This document shows, piece after piece, positions 46,368 through 54,695 of a stretch of DNA of 64,000 nucleotides (position 1 is its first letter; every line of letters begins with the position of its first letter). A model generated the notes under the pieces. That model was not told where the DNA came from and did no database searches. It saw only the letters and a list, made by a program, of their open reading frames with translations. The position numbers and the translations under genes were made by a program. The DNA comes from Mycobacteroides saopaulense (GTDB taxonomy: Bacteria; Actinomycetota; Actinomycetes; Mycobacteriales; Mycobacteriaceae): assembly GCF_001456355.1 (NCBI RefSeq), contig NZ_CP010271.1, positions 496,001-560,000 on the forward strand, read 5' to 3'.

Positions 46368-49300
46368 TTGCCCAAGCAAGATCGTGGTGCACCGGCCCGT
46401 CCTCCGTGGTTGCCCGAAGAAGACGAACAACGAGGCTTTCTCCGTTCGTTGAGGCGCAAGAAGCGCAACGCCGGGGAGGACGAGTCGAACGAGGATTCGT
46501 TAACCCACGAGACTGAGCGCCCCTCCACACCCCGGGTTCCCGCCCAGGAATCGATCGCCGAAACCTCCCGGGAGGAGCATGCTCCCGACCTGACCGCCGA
46601 GGAAAAGGCCAACGGCGCCAAGCCGGTACCCGATGTCTCGAAGTACTACACCCCGCCGCGCCCGCCCGAGCCCGTAGAAGAGGCATCGCCGGAGACCGAC
46701 TGGAGTGCCATAGTCCAGAGCCCTGTGTCGGAGACACCACGGATCATCACGAGTCCGATTCCGGAGATGAAGCCGGAGCCACGGCCAATACCGCAGGTCG
46801 AGCAACCCCCGTCGCCTCCGCTCGCCGAGTCCCCGGCAATCGCCGAACCGGAGGCCGTGGCACCCGAGGTTGAACCACCGGTCGAGTCGGTGACGCCGAT
46901 CACGGCTGAGCCTGAGCCCCCGGCCGAGACCCCCGAAGCGGCCCCGGTTTCCACGGAGCCGTCCTCGGAGTCCGTCGAGTCCGAGGCAACGAGGCCACCG
47001 GCAGCCGCAAGCGAGCGGAGCGGCCCGGAATCCAGCGGTGCGGACCCGTTCTCACGGTTCAGCCTGCTCGAAGCGCAGCTGCGTCAGATGAGCCTCGACG
47101 AGAGCATCACCGATGACGAGCTCGAACGCCATCGGCGCCACACAAGGCTCGAGTCCGAATCCGGGACCGTGCCCGAGGCGCCGGCGAGCCTCAGTTTCAC
47201 GCCGCCGGAGGCCGTCCAGGAGGACGTGCCCGAAATCGCCGGAGAGGTGGCACAAGAAGCCGAGGAAACACAGGAACCGGAGCTCAGCTTCACGCCCCCC
47301 GAAGCCGTCGATCAGGCTCCCGAAGCAGTTGAAGCTGAGCAGTCCACGCCTGCGGAGCCAGAGCCTGTCGTCGTCGCCGATGAACCAGCGCCTGCCGTGG
47401 AGCCGGAACCGGAAGCACCGATGCAAGAACCCGCTGCCGAGGTCGAGGATGCAGACGCCCGCGCAGCAGCGCTGTTGCAGCGCATTGAGGCCAAACGTGC
47501 CGAACTCAACGAGGAATTGGCTGCCCATGATGCGGCTGAGGAGCAGGCGTCCGCACCTGAGCCTGAAGCCGCGCCGTTCGTGCCGATGGTGGCGCCGTGG
47601 GCCGCCGTTCCGATGGTGGAGGAAGCTGCGACCATCGGGTCCGAAAGCGCCAAGTCCACCATCGGCTCCGACGAGTCCGCCGCGGCGGACACCCCGGAGC
47701 TCGGCGGATTTGAGCCTCTGGTCGATGAGGACATTGTGATCGCCGCGCCGCCCGTTGTGTACGACGATCTGCCCGACGCCGCCGTACTCGAGGACGAAGT
47801 GGTGCCGGAGCCCGAACTGCCTTCTGAGCCGGTGGCCCCGACGGCACACGCGGTCGATCCGGAGCCCGTCGGCGATATCGTCGATCCCACAGCCGAACCT
47901 CTGCAGGAGGTTCCGGCCGCCGACGTCCCGGAGCAGTCCGTGCCCGAGCCGGATGCGGCCTCTCTGCCGCAGGCTCCCGAGCCTCCGGCAGACGGGACGG
48001 TCCCGGAAGAGGCCGCGGAGGAAGACGAGGCGCATGATCAGCCGGAGCCGCCCGTGCCCTCGGCGTGGCAGGCCCCATCGGCGCCGGAGTCGACTCCCCA
48101 GACGCAGCCACCCGCTCAGCCGGCGTATTACGTGCCCCCGGCCGTCCCGCAACAACCTGCTCCGCCATCGCCGGAGCAACAGCGGCCCGCGGCGCAGGCG
48201 CCCGCGGGATGGAACCCGCGCCAGCCCTATCCGGGCCAGTGGTCGCAGGGCGCGCCGCAGGCTCCCCAACCCTATGGCGGGCAACAACTTCCGCCTCAGC
48301 CCCCGCCTCAGCCCACCAGCGTTCAGGGTCAGTGGCAGTGGGTGCCGCAGCAGGGGCCGCAACCATCCGGACAGCAGGAGCCGCCCGAGGGCTACACTCC
48401 GCAACTCCAGGGCGCCGCACCCCCTGCGAATTACCGTGCGCCGCAGGCATATCGGATGCCTCCTTCGCTCGATGAGGCCGAGGTGATCAACCGCGGTCGC
48501 TATGCGCCGCGATCCGGTTGGCGCAAAGCCGTGCACCGGTCCACGGGTGGCCGGGTCAATCCGGGTGACTCCCGTAAGGACCGTGAACAGGACCAGTTGC
48601 TGGCGAGCATTCGTCAGCCGATCCTCGGCGATTACCGCATCGCGGTGCTTTCCATCAAGGGTGGTGTTGGAAAGACCACCACCACATTGGGATTGGGTTC
48701 TGCGTTCGCGACGATTCGTACCGACCGGATCATCGCGGTGGACGCGAACCCCGACCGTGGCACCCTGGCCGAACGCGTACGGGACCATTCGACGCAATCC
48801 ACCGTTCGCGACCTGCTCAACGACCAGAACATCAGAAGTTACGCCGACGTGCGCAACCACACGCGAATGGCGACCAGTCGCCTGGAAGTGCTTGCCAGTG
48901 AACAGGATCCGGCCGTTTCAGAGGCCTTCGGCGAGGTCGACTACCGCAACACGATCGACATCCTCCAGCGGTACTACAACATCATCCTGACCGACTGCGG
49001 CACCGGAATCATGCACTCGGCGATGGCGGGTGTGCTTGACCTCGCGCACACCATCGTGTTGGTGAGTTCGCCGGCCATGGACTCCGCGCGCAGTGCTTCG
49101 GCGACACTCGATTGGCTGATGCAACACGGACATGCCGGGCTGGTTCGCGAAGCGCATGTTGTGCTGAGCGCGTCGCGCCCGGGATCGGCGGGGATCAAGT
49201 TGGACAAGGTCTACGAGCACTTCCAAGCGCGCTGCCGGTCCATCCACATGATCCCGTTCGACCCGCACCTCGCCGAGGGGGCCGATGTCGACTTCAACCT

Positions 49301-49400
49301 GCTCAATGCGGATACCAACGCGGCGTATCTGAAGCTGGCCGGCGCGATTTCGGAGAGTTTCCCACGGCTCCGCATGCGCGGCGACGAGCAGCAGCGATGA
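46368..49400 (+). CDS. Large Pro/Ala/Glu-rich MinD/ParA-type ATPase (EspI-like)
   Basis: This encodes 1010 residues from TTG 46368, which GGAGGGGG precedes; the frame is open to TTG 46347. Residues 1-680 are low-complexity, first acidic Glu/Pro/Ala/Val-rich then Gln/Pro-rich, and presumably disordered. A short linker RSGWRKAVHRSTGG precedes the C-terminal ATPase domain (about 750-1010) with deviant Walker A KGGVGKTTTT at residue 764 and on, VDANPDRGTLAERV and LTDCGTGIMHSAM. Disordered N-terminus plus this domain resembles ESX-associated EspI. No ESX core gene is in the window. The downstream paralogue starts 101 bases on. Confidence 0.8.
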   Translation: MPKQDRGAPARPPWLPEEDEQRGFLRSLRRKKRNAGEDESNEDSLTHETERPSTPRVPAQESIAETSREEHAPDLTAEEKANGAKPVPDVSKYYTPPRPPEPVEEASPETDWSAIVQSPVSETPRIITSPIPEMKPEPRPIPQVEQPPSPPLAESPAIAEPEAVAPEVEPPVESVTPITAEPEPPAETPEAAPVSTEPSSESVESEATRPPAAASERSGPESSGADPFSRFSLLEAQLRQMSLDESITDDELERHRRHTRLESESGTVPEAPASLSFTPPEAVQEDVPEIAGEVAQEAEETQEPELSFTPPEAVDQAPEAVEAEQSTPAEPEPVVVADEPAPAVEPEPEAPMQEPAAEVEDADARAAALLQRIEAKRAELNEELAAHDAAEEQASAPEPEAAPFVPMVAPWAAVPMVEEAATIGSESAKSTIGSDESAAADTPELGGFEPLVDEDIVIAAPPVVYDDLPDAAVLEDEVVPEPELPSEPVAPTAHAVDPEPVGDIVDPTAEPLQEVPAADVPEQSVPEPDAASLPQAPEPPADGTVPEEAAEEDEAHDQPEPPVPSAWQAPSAPESTPQTQPPAQPAYYVPPAVPQQPAPPSPEQQRPAAQAPAGWNPRQPYPGQWSQGAPQAPQPYGGQQLPPQPPPQPTSVQGQWQWVPQQGPQPSGQQEPPEGYTPQLQGAAPPANYRAPQAYRMPPSLDEAEVINRGRYAPRSGWRKAVHRSTGGRVNPGDSRKDREQDQLLASIRQPILGDYRIAVLSIKGGVGKTTTTLGLGSAFATIRTDRIIAVDANPDRGTLAERVRDHSTQSTVRDLLNDQNIRSYADVRNHTRMATSRLEVLASEQDPAVSEAFGEVDYRNTIDILQRYYNIILTDCGTGIMHSAMAGVLDLAHTIVLVSSPAMDSARSASATLDWLMQHGHAGLVREAHVVLSASRPGSAGIKLDKVYEHFQARCRSIHMIPFDPHLAEGADVDFNLLNADTNAAYLKLAGAISESFPRLRMRGDEQQR

Positions 49401-49423
49401 GACGGAAAGAGGCGGGCAGCAGG

Positions 49424-49495
49424 ATGGTTGACACCAGAGCTCCCCAGCGGGTCCTTGCCGCCGGTGTGCTCTCGCCCGGAATGATGGCGAAGTGA
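49424..49495 (+). other. Small ORF between the two ATPase genes
   Basis: The short frame MVDTRAPQRVLAAGVLSPGMMAK starts with ATG 49424 and ends six bases before the next ATPase gene. Purine-rich sequence (ggcgggcagcagg) precedes it. It is probably chance or a translational leader; nothing shows it is a protein. Confidence 0.2.
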
Positions 49496-49501
49496 TCTGG
49501 C

Positions 49502-51433
49502 ATGGCTGATTCCAACGACAACACACCAGACTCGCCACCGCCCAGCGGTCCGTGGCGCGAGCCCATTGCGGACGGGCTCGGTGGCGGGGAGACCAAGGGC
49601 AGTCCTTTCCGCCGGTCGAAGAGCTCGAGTCAGGAGTTCGTGCCGCCGAGTGCCGACTACTTCCCTCAGCCGACGCTCAAGCCGCCGCCTCCACTGCCTA
49701 AGGCTCCCAAGCTGTCTCGGCGTCAGCGAAATCATCAGCGTCCGATGAATCCGATATGGGAACCGGATCCGCTGAGCTCTTACGGCATGCCGCAGTACCA
49801 GAACCCCGCTCCGCCGGCACCGCCGGCTCCGCCCCAGGGATACGGTGCGCCGGCTCAACAGCCTCCGCAAAATTACTATGGGCCACCGCCGCAGAACTAT
49901 TACGCCCCGCCGCCGCCGGTTGCTCAGCCACCCGCTGCTCCGGTGGAGAACGCCGTACCCAGCGCGCCTCCCGCACCGGAACAGCCCAGTCCGCTGCCGG
50001 CGTGGCCGGCTTCGGCGGTGGTGCCCGAACCGCCCAGTGCGGAGCCTCCGACGCCACTACCTCCGGCCCCACCACCTCCGGTAGAGACGCCTCCTGCTGC
50101 CCAAGAGCCAGAGGTGCACGGCGCCGAGGCGCCTCAGGAGCAGGCGCCCGCCGAGGTACCCCCTCCGCCCGAGCCCGCCGCACCGGCACCCACCCCGCCG
50201 ATCAGGCCGGACGATGCGTCCTCGATGATCCCGGAAGGGATGACGCCCTGGGGCGGCCAGGCGCCCCAGATGCCGCCTGCGCCAGTGCCACCGGCGCAGG
50301 CGTGGCCCACGCCGCCACCCGCACGGCCGGTCGCGACGCCCCCACCCGCGGCCTTCCCGCGCGCGGACTGGAGCACGCCGGCCGCGCCACAACGGGAGCC
50401 TTACCTCCCGGGACAGACTCCGTTCACCGCCGCACGGCCCGAGGCTCCGGTGTACCGGCCGGCGCCGCAGCCGCAACAGCCGTCACGACCGCAAGGGCCG
50501 AGCCACGATCAGCTTGGTCTCATCAGGTCGGTCAAGCCGCTGCCGAGGAGCGGATGGCGCAAGGCAGTTCACCGGCTTTCGGGTGGAGCGATCAATCCGG
50601 GTGAGTCGTCGGAGGAATCGCACCGTAGCGAGTTGATCGACCGAATCAACCTTCCCGTCCGCGGTGATTATCGGATCGCGGTGTTGTCGCTGAAGGGCGG
50701 TGTGGGCAAGACCACCACGACGTTCTCGCTGGGCGCCACCTTCGCCTCGTTGCGTGGTGATCGAGTGATCGCCGTCGACGCCAACCCGGACTTCGGGACG
50801 CTCGCTCAGCGCGGTCCCGATGAGACGCGCTCGACCGCACGAGATCTGTTGCGCGATCCTGATATTCATCGGTATTCCGATGTGCGCAGGCACACCTCGC
50901 AAAGTGCGAGTCGGCTGGAGGTGCTCGCTTCCGAACGCGATCCGGCGGCATCGGAGTTGTTCTCCGAAGCCGACTACCTCGCGGTGATGCGGATCTTGCA
51001 GCGGTTCTACAACATCATCCTGACCGACTGCGGCACCGGCCTGATGCATTCGGCGATGGCCGGCGTGCTGGGGGAGGCCAACGCCATCGTCCTGGTGACG
51101 TCACCCGCCATCGACGGTGCGCGTAGCGCCCTGGCGACACTGGACTGGCTTGACCACCACGGGTATTCGCATCTGGTTCGGCAGTCGGTGGTGGCCATCA
51201 GCTCGTCGCGCCCCGGGGCTTCCTCGATCGATCTGGAACAGTTGAGCCGGCACTTCCTGACCCGTGCCAGGGCCGTACACATCATTCCGTTCGACAACCA
51301 CCTCTCGGAGGGGTCGGAGATCTCGCTGGACTTGATGGGCAAGAAGACGCGGGGAGCGTTCATGGAGCTGGCCGCCTCGGTGGCGGATGGCTTCTACGAG
51401 GGTGGCAACACCCGACAGACCAGCTGGGGCTAG
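49502..51433 (+). CDS. Second Pro-rich MinD/ParA-type ATPase (EspI-like paralogue)
   Basis: This 643-residue paralogue of the preceding gene has a Pro/Ala/Gln-rich presumed disordered region of about 360 residues with PPPQNYY and YGAPAQQPP-type repeats. A linker LPRSGWRKAVHRLSGGAINPGES follows, then an ATPase domain (about 385-640) with Walker A KGGVGKTTTT at residue 398 and on, VDANPDFGTLAQRG and LTDCGTGLMHSAMAGV. The linker and catalytic domain are clearly homologous to those of the upstream protein, so the pair arose by duplication and N-terminal divergence. Its stop overlaps the convergent mnhG stop in CTAG. Confidence 0.82.
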   Translation: MADSNDNTPDSPPPSGPWREPIADGLGGGETKGSPFRRSKSSSQEFVPPSADYFPQPTLKPPPPLPKAPKLSRRQRNHQRPMNPIWEPDPLSSYGMPQYQNPAPPAPPAPPQGYGAPAQQPPQNYYGPPPQNYYAPPPPVAQPPAAPVENAVPSAPPAPEQPSPLPAWPASAVVPEPPSAEPPTPLPPAPPPPVETPPAAQEPEVHGAEAPQEQAPAEVPPPPEPAAPAPTPPIRPDDASSMIPEGMTPWGGQAPQMPPAPVPPAQAWPTPPPARPVATPPPAAFPRADWSTPAAPQREPYLPGQTPFTAARPEAPVYRPAPQPQQPSRPQGPSHDQLGLIRSVKPLPRSGWRKAVHRLSGGAINPGESSEESHRSELIDRINLPVRGDYRIAVLSLKGGVGKTTTTFSLGATFASLRGDRVIAVDANPDFGTLAQRGPDETRSTARDLLRDPDIHRYSDVRRHTSQSASRLEVLASERDPAASELFSEADYLAVMRILQRFYNIILTDCGTGLMHSAMAGVLGEANAIVLVTSPAIDGARSALATLDWLDHHGYSHLVRQSVVAISSSRPGASSIDLEQLSRHFLTRARAVHIIPFDNHLSEGSEISLDLMGKKTRGAFMELAASVADGFYEGGNTRQTSWG

Positions 51434-51756
51434 CGCTCCAGTTCGTCGGTGGTCATCAGATCGTCACGCACACTGCGCTCGCGATATGCCAACCGTGCCA
51501 CGCGGTGTGCGACCACCGGCGCCGTGATGATGGTGAACAGTCCGGTGAGCACGATCATGCTGACGTCGGCATAACCGCGAAGTCGCAGCGCCGCACCGGC
51601 CAGCACGAGCAAGAGCCCTAGCACCTGCGGCTTGGAGGCCGCATGCATGCGGGCCAGGGTATCGGGAAAGCGCACCACGCCGATGGCGGCGGTCAGGGCC
51701 AGCACGGATCCGAGCAGCACCAGCGCGCCAGAGATCGCATCGAGGAGGGCGTTCAT
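51430..51756 (-). CDS. mnhG: Mrp antiporter subunit G
   Basis: The 108-residue membrane protein of the MnhG/MrpG family has about three hydrophobic helices and the segment GVVRFPDTLARMHAASKPQVLGLLLVLAGAAL, which is diagnostic, followed by a charged tail. It is the last of six subunits in a Mrp-type cation/proton antiporter. The ATG overlaps the mnhF stop in ATGA. The frame is open far upstream (52200), so the start is set by coupling. Confidence 0.88.
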   Translation of the reverse strand: MNALLDAISGALVLLGSVLALTAAIGVVRFPDTLARMHAASKPQVLGLLLVLAGAALRLRGYADVSMIVLTGLFTIITAPVVAHRVARLAYRERSVRDDLMTTDELER

Positions 51757-52043
51757 CGGCCGCGTTCCGGTTCCTGCGGGTCGATCGCGGTGTCGGGCAC
51801 GCGGAATCGTGTCACGCTCACCGAACCCAGGAAACTGATCAAGGAAAGCGCGACAACTCCATACAACACAGTGGAATCCAGGCTGTAGGTCGCCCACGCG
51901 GCGAGCGCGCACATGGTGACGGCCACCAGCGTATCCACGGCGACAAGGCGGTCCAACGTGTTGGGCCCGGCGAGCAGCCGGTACATGGTGACGGTGGCCG
52001 CGGCGATGAGTAGCACCGCGGCGATCTGCCATACGAGGCTCAT
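51753..52043 (-). CDS. mnhF: Mrp antiporter subunit F
   Basis: The 96-residue membrane protein has three hydrophobic segments and the MrpF motif MYRLLAGPNTLDRLVAVDTLVA followed by LYGVVALSLISFLGSVSVTRF. Start and stop both overlap neighbours (mnhE and mnhG) by four bases. MrpF is a small, essential part of the antiporter membrane arm. The upstream in-frame extension to 52094 is ignored because of the overlap with mnhE. Confidence 0.88.
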   Translation of the reverse strand: MSLVWQIAAVLLIAAATVTMYRLLAGPNTLDRLVAVDTLVAVTMCALAAWATYSLDSTVLYGVVALSLISFLGSVSVTRFRVPDTAIDPQEPERGR

Positions 52044-52642
52044 ACGCCCTTCCTCGTCTCGGACTCGTCGACAACCGTGCTGTCGGGGTGCCAATCGACG
52101 TCACGTTCAAATGCCGAGATGAAAAGCTTTTCCAATTGCCGCAATTGGGCGTAGAAGCTGGCCACGGCCTTGGGCGAGCCCACGTCCAGCACGTGTACAT
52201 ATGCCAGCCGACGCTCCTGATCGATCTCCAGGACCACCGATCCGGGAATGATCGTCAGGGTGTTCATCAGAAGCGCCATCACGAGGTCCGACTTCACCGA
52301 AATCTGTGCCCGCAGTACGGCACTCAACGGTGGTGGGCCCGGCCTGATGGCCAACCAGGCGACTTGCAGACTGGACAGCACCATGTACCAGGCGACCGTG
52401 AAGGCCAGCCGAACCATGGACACCACATGAAGACGGCCTTCGACCGGCAGCCGTGGCATCGGTAGCAGCACCGTGACAACCAAGGCCACCGACAGTCCGG
52501 TGATGGTGTTGGCCAGTGAGAAATTGCCCCACAGCATTGTCCACACCAACATGAGCCACACTAAGGTCCATGCCCGCAGCGCGATCTCACGCGGACCGTA
52601 CAGGGCGAGGTTCTTGATAGATATCGGACGTATGCGGCTCAT
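52040..52642 (-). CDS. mnhE: Mrp antiporter subunit E
   Basis: The 200-residue MrpE family protein has N-terminal hydrophobic helices (ALRAWTLVWLMLVWTMLWGNFSLANTITGLSVALVV) and the soluble C-terminal part with LMNTLTIIPGSVVLEIDQERRLAYVHVLDV, typical of MrpE. Overlaps of four bases with mnhD and mnhF show a coupled operon. MrpE subunits support assembly and are sometimes regulated. The C-terminal tail (about 20 residues) is charged. Confidence 0.88.
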   Translation of the reverse strand: MSRIRPISIKNLALYGPREIALRAWTLVWLMLVWTMLWGNFSLANTITGLSVALVVTVLLPMPRLPVEGRLHVVSMVRLAFTVAWYMVLSSLQVAWLAIRPGPPPLSAVLRAQISVKSDLVMALLMNTLTIIPGSVVLEIDQERRLAYVHVLDVGSPKAVASFYAQLRQLEKLFISAFERDVDWHPDSTVVDESETRKGV

Positions 52643-54240
52643 CGCGGGCCACCCCCGAGGACGGCGCTGATGTAGACGGTGCGGTCGCGCACCTCGGCGG
52701 CCGCGCGGTCGCTGATCCCGATGATGGGCCCCGCGAAGACCGTCAGCGCCACCCCGACTGCGATCAGCCCCAAGGTGGGCGCCAACATGCCGGCAGGCAT
52801 CCGACCGACGTCCGCGCGGTCCACGAATGCGACGTCCTCGGCGTCGTCGAGAAGAGCCGTGGGTGTCGCCGCGGCCAGGTCGCCTTCGGGTGCGTCGGCC
52901 CGCGGCCGCCAGAACGCCTTGGTCCACACGCGTGCCACCGCATAGAGGGTCAGCAGACTGGTGATGGTTCCTCCGGCCACGAGGGTCCACGCGAGCACCG
53001 AGCCCTGCAGGGATCCGGCCTCCAGAAGCGCGACCTTGCCGATGAAACCGGAGAATGGTGGAATACCGCCAAGATTCAGCGCGGGCACCACGAATGCGAA
53101 GGCCAGTAGCGGACTCGCGGCGGCAAGGCCACCCAGGCGATTGAGTGACGATGCCCCGGCCTGACGTTCGATGAGTCCTACCACCAGGAACAGTGTCGTC
53201 TGCACGATGATGTGGTGTGCCACATAGTATATGGCGCCGGACATGCCGAGTTCGTTGGACAGCGCGATACCGAAGATCATGTATCCGATATGGCTCACCA
53301 GCGTGAAGGACAGCAGCCGTTTGATATCGCTTTGTGCGATGGCACCCAGGATGCCGACGATCATGGTGAGCAGTGAGGCCACCAGTAGCACCGTGTTCAA
53401 GCCACCACCCGGAAACAGCAGGGAATGAGCACGGATGATGGCGTACACACCCACTTTGGTGAGCAATCCCGCGAAGACCGCCGTCACCGGCGCCGGAGCG
53501 GTGGGGTACGAGTCGGGTAGCCACGTCGACAACGGGAAGACGGCGGCCTTGATGGAGAAGCCCACCAGCAGCACGGCGAAGATCGCCAGGCGGGTGCCAG
53601 ACGGGATGCCGTCCGCGCGGACCGCGATTTCGGCCATGTTGAGAGTTCCCGTTGCCGCGTACACGAAGGCGATGCCCAGCAGGAAGACCACCGAGGACAT
53701 CATCGAGACCATCACATACGAGATGCCCGCCCGTACCCGGTCGGCGCTGGCCCCGATGGTCAACAGCACGAAGCTCGCGGCCAGCAGCACCTCGAAACCG
53801 ACGTACAGATTGAAGAGGTCGCCGGCCAGGAAGGCGTTGCACACACCAGCCGACAGCGCCAGATAGGTGGGCATGAAGATCGACACCGGCTGCCGTTCGT
53901 CGCCGTCTCGAATACCTTGAGCCGCCGCGTACAGCACCACCGCCAGGAGAACGATGGCGGACACCACCAGCATCAGCGCCGAAAGGCGATCTACCACAAG
54001 GGTGATCCCGAGCGGGCCCAGCTTCTCCGGGGTCGGCCCCCAGCCGCCGACGGCCAGCGCAAAGGTGCCGTCACGATCCGCCAGGTACAGCAGTGCGGCG
54101 CAGACACCCAGCACCGTGGTCAATGCGGTGACGGTGATCAGCAGCTGCAGCCGGGGCCGCCGGCCCGCGATGAGGGTCAACGCGGCGGCAGTCGTCGGAA
54201 TGAGCACCGGCAGTGGTGTCAGAACAGCCATGGCACTCAT
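52639..54240 (-). CDS. mnhD: Mrp antiporter subunit D
   Basis: This 533-residue antiporter-type membrane protein with about 14 hydrophobic segments is related to complex I NuoN/NuoM. It has KAAVFPLSTWLPDSYPTAPAPVTAVFAGLLTKVGVYAIIR, with the conserved Lys and His-like proton path residues, and LLSFTLVSHIGYMIFGIAL. Its start is ATG 54240 (or ATG 54231) and overlaps the mnhC stop. MrpD with MrpA forms the proton-conducting core. Confidence 0.9.
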   Translation of the reverse strand: MSAMAVLTPLPVLIPTTAAALTLIAGRRPRLQLLITVTALTTVLGVCAALLYLADRDGTFALAVGGWGPTPEKLGPLGITLVVDRLSALMLVVSAIVLLAVVLYAAAQGIRDGDERQPVSIFMPTYLALSAGVCNAFLAGDLFNLYVGFEVLLAASFVLLTIGASADRVRAGISYVMVSMMSSVVFLLGIAFVYAATGTLNMAEIAVRADGIPSGTRLAIFAVLLVGFSIKAAVFPLSTWLPDSYPTAPAPVTAVFAGLLTKVGVYAIIRAHSLLFPGGGLNTVLLVASLLTMIVGILGAIAQSDIKRLLSFTLVSHIGYMIFGIALSNELGMSGAIYYVAHHIIVQTTLFLVVGLIERQAGASSLNRLGGLAAASPLLAFAFVVPALNLGGIPPFSGFIGKVALLEAGSLQGSVLAWTLVAGGTITSLLTLYAVARVWTKAFWRPRADAPEGDLAAATPTALLDDAEDVAFVDRADVGRMPAGMLAPTLGLIAVGVALTVFAGPIIGISDRAAAEVRDRTVYISAVLGGGPR

Positions 54241-54695
54241 GACTTCTCACCTGCCGGCAGGGCGTCGAGCTCGGCAGGGGAGTCCTCGTCGATTGGCCCC
54301 GACAGTTCGTCCTCGTCATCGTCGGTGACCGGCTCCGGCGGCTCCTGGGCGACGCGCGCGTCTTCGGCGTCGTCGTCCACGACATCGTCGGCTTCCAGGG
54401 TGAACATGCGGTAGATCAGGGCAAGTGTGAATGCGGCGACACCCATGGTGATGACGATCGCGGTCAGGATCATGCCCTGGGCCAACGGATCTGCCACCGT
54501 GGTGCGGCCCGCGGACTGGCGGCCGATGATCGGCGGATTGCCGGAAGGACCACCCACGGTGAGGATCAGCAGATTCACCGCATTTCCGACGAGAAGCAGG
54601 CCCAACACCATGCGGGTCAGGTTGCGTTCCAGCATCAGGTACACGCCGCACGCTGTCAGGGCGCCGATGATGATGAGCAGGCCGAGATTGGTCAT
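54237..54695 (-). CDS. mnhC: Mrp antiporter subunit C
   Basis: The 152-residue MrpC/NuoK-like membrane protein has three hydrophobic helices with GVYLMLERNLTRMVLGLLLVGNAVNLLILTVGG and MILTAIVITMGVAAFTLALIYRMF. The last 50 residues are strikingly acidic (VVDDDAEDA, VTDDDEDELSGPIDEDSPAELD), longer than the usual MrpC tail. It overlaps mnhA and mnhD by four bases. Confidence 0.88.
   Translation of the reverse strand: MTNLGLLIIIGALTACGVYLMLERNLTRMVLGLLLVGNAVNLLILTVGGPSGNPPIIGRQSAGRTTVADPLAQGMILTAIVITMGVAAFTLALIYRMFTLEADDVVDDDAEDARVAQEPPEPVTDDDEDELSGPIDEDSPAELDALPAGEKS

Noticed and set aside
47052..48860. Minus-strand 602-residue open frame opposite the first ATPase gene
   Set aside because: Its Arg/Gly/Leu repeats mirror the Pro/Ala/Glu-rich coding strand, so it is a shadow.
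49424..49495. A real protein between the two ATPase genes
   Set aside because: It is 23 codons with no conserved motif and was kept only as a low-confidence note.
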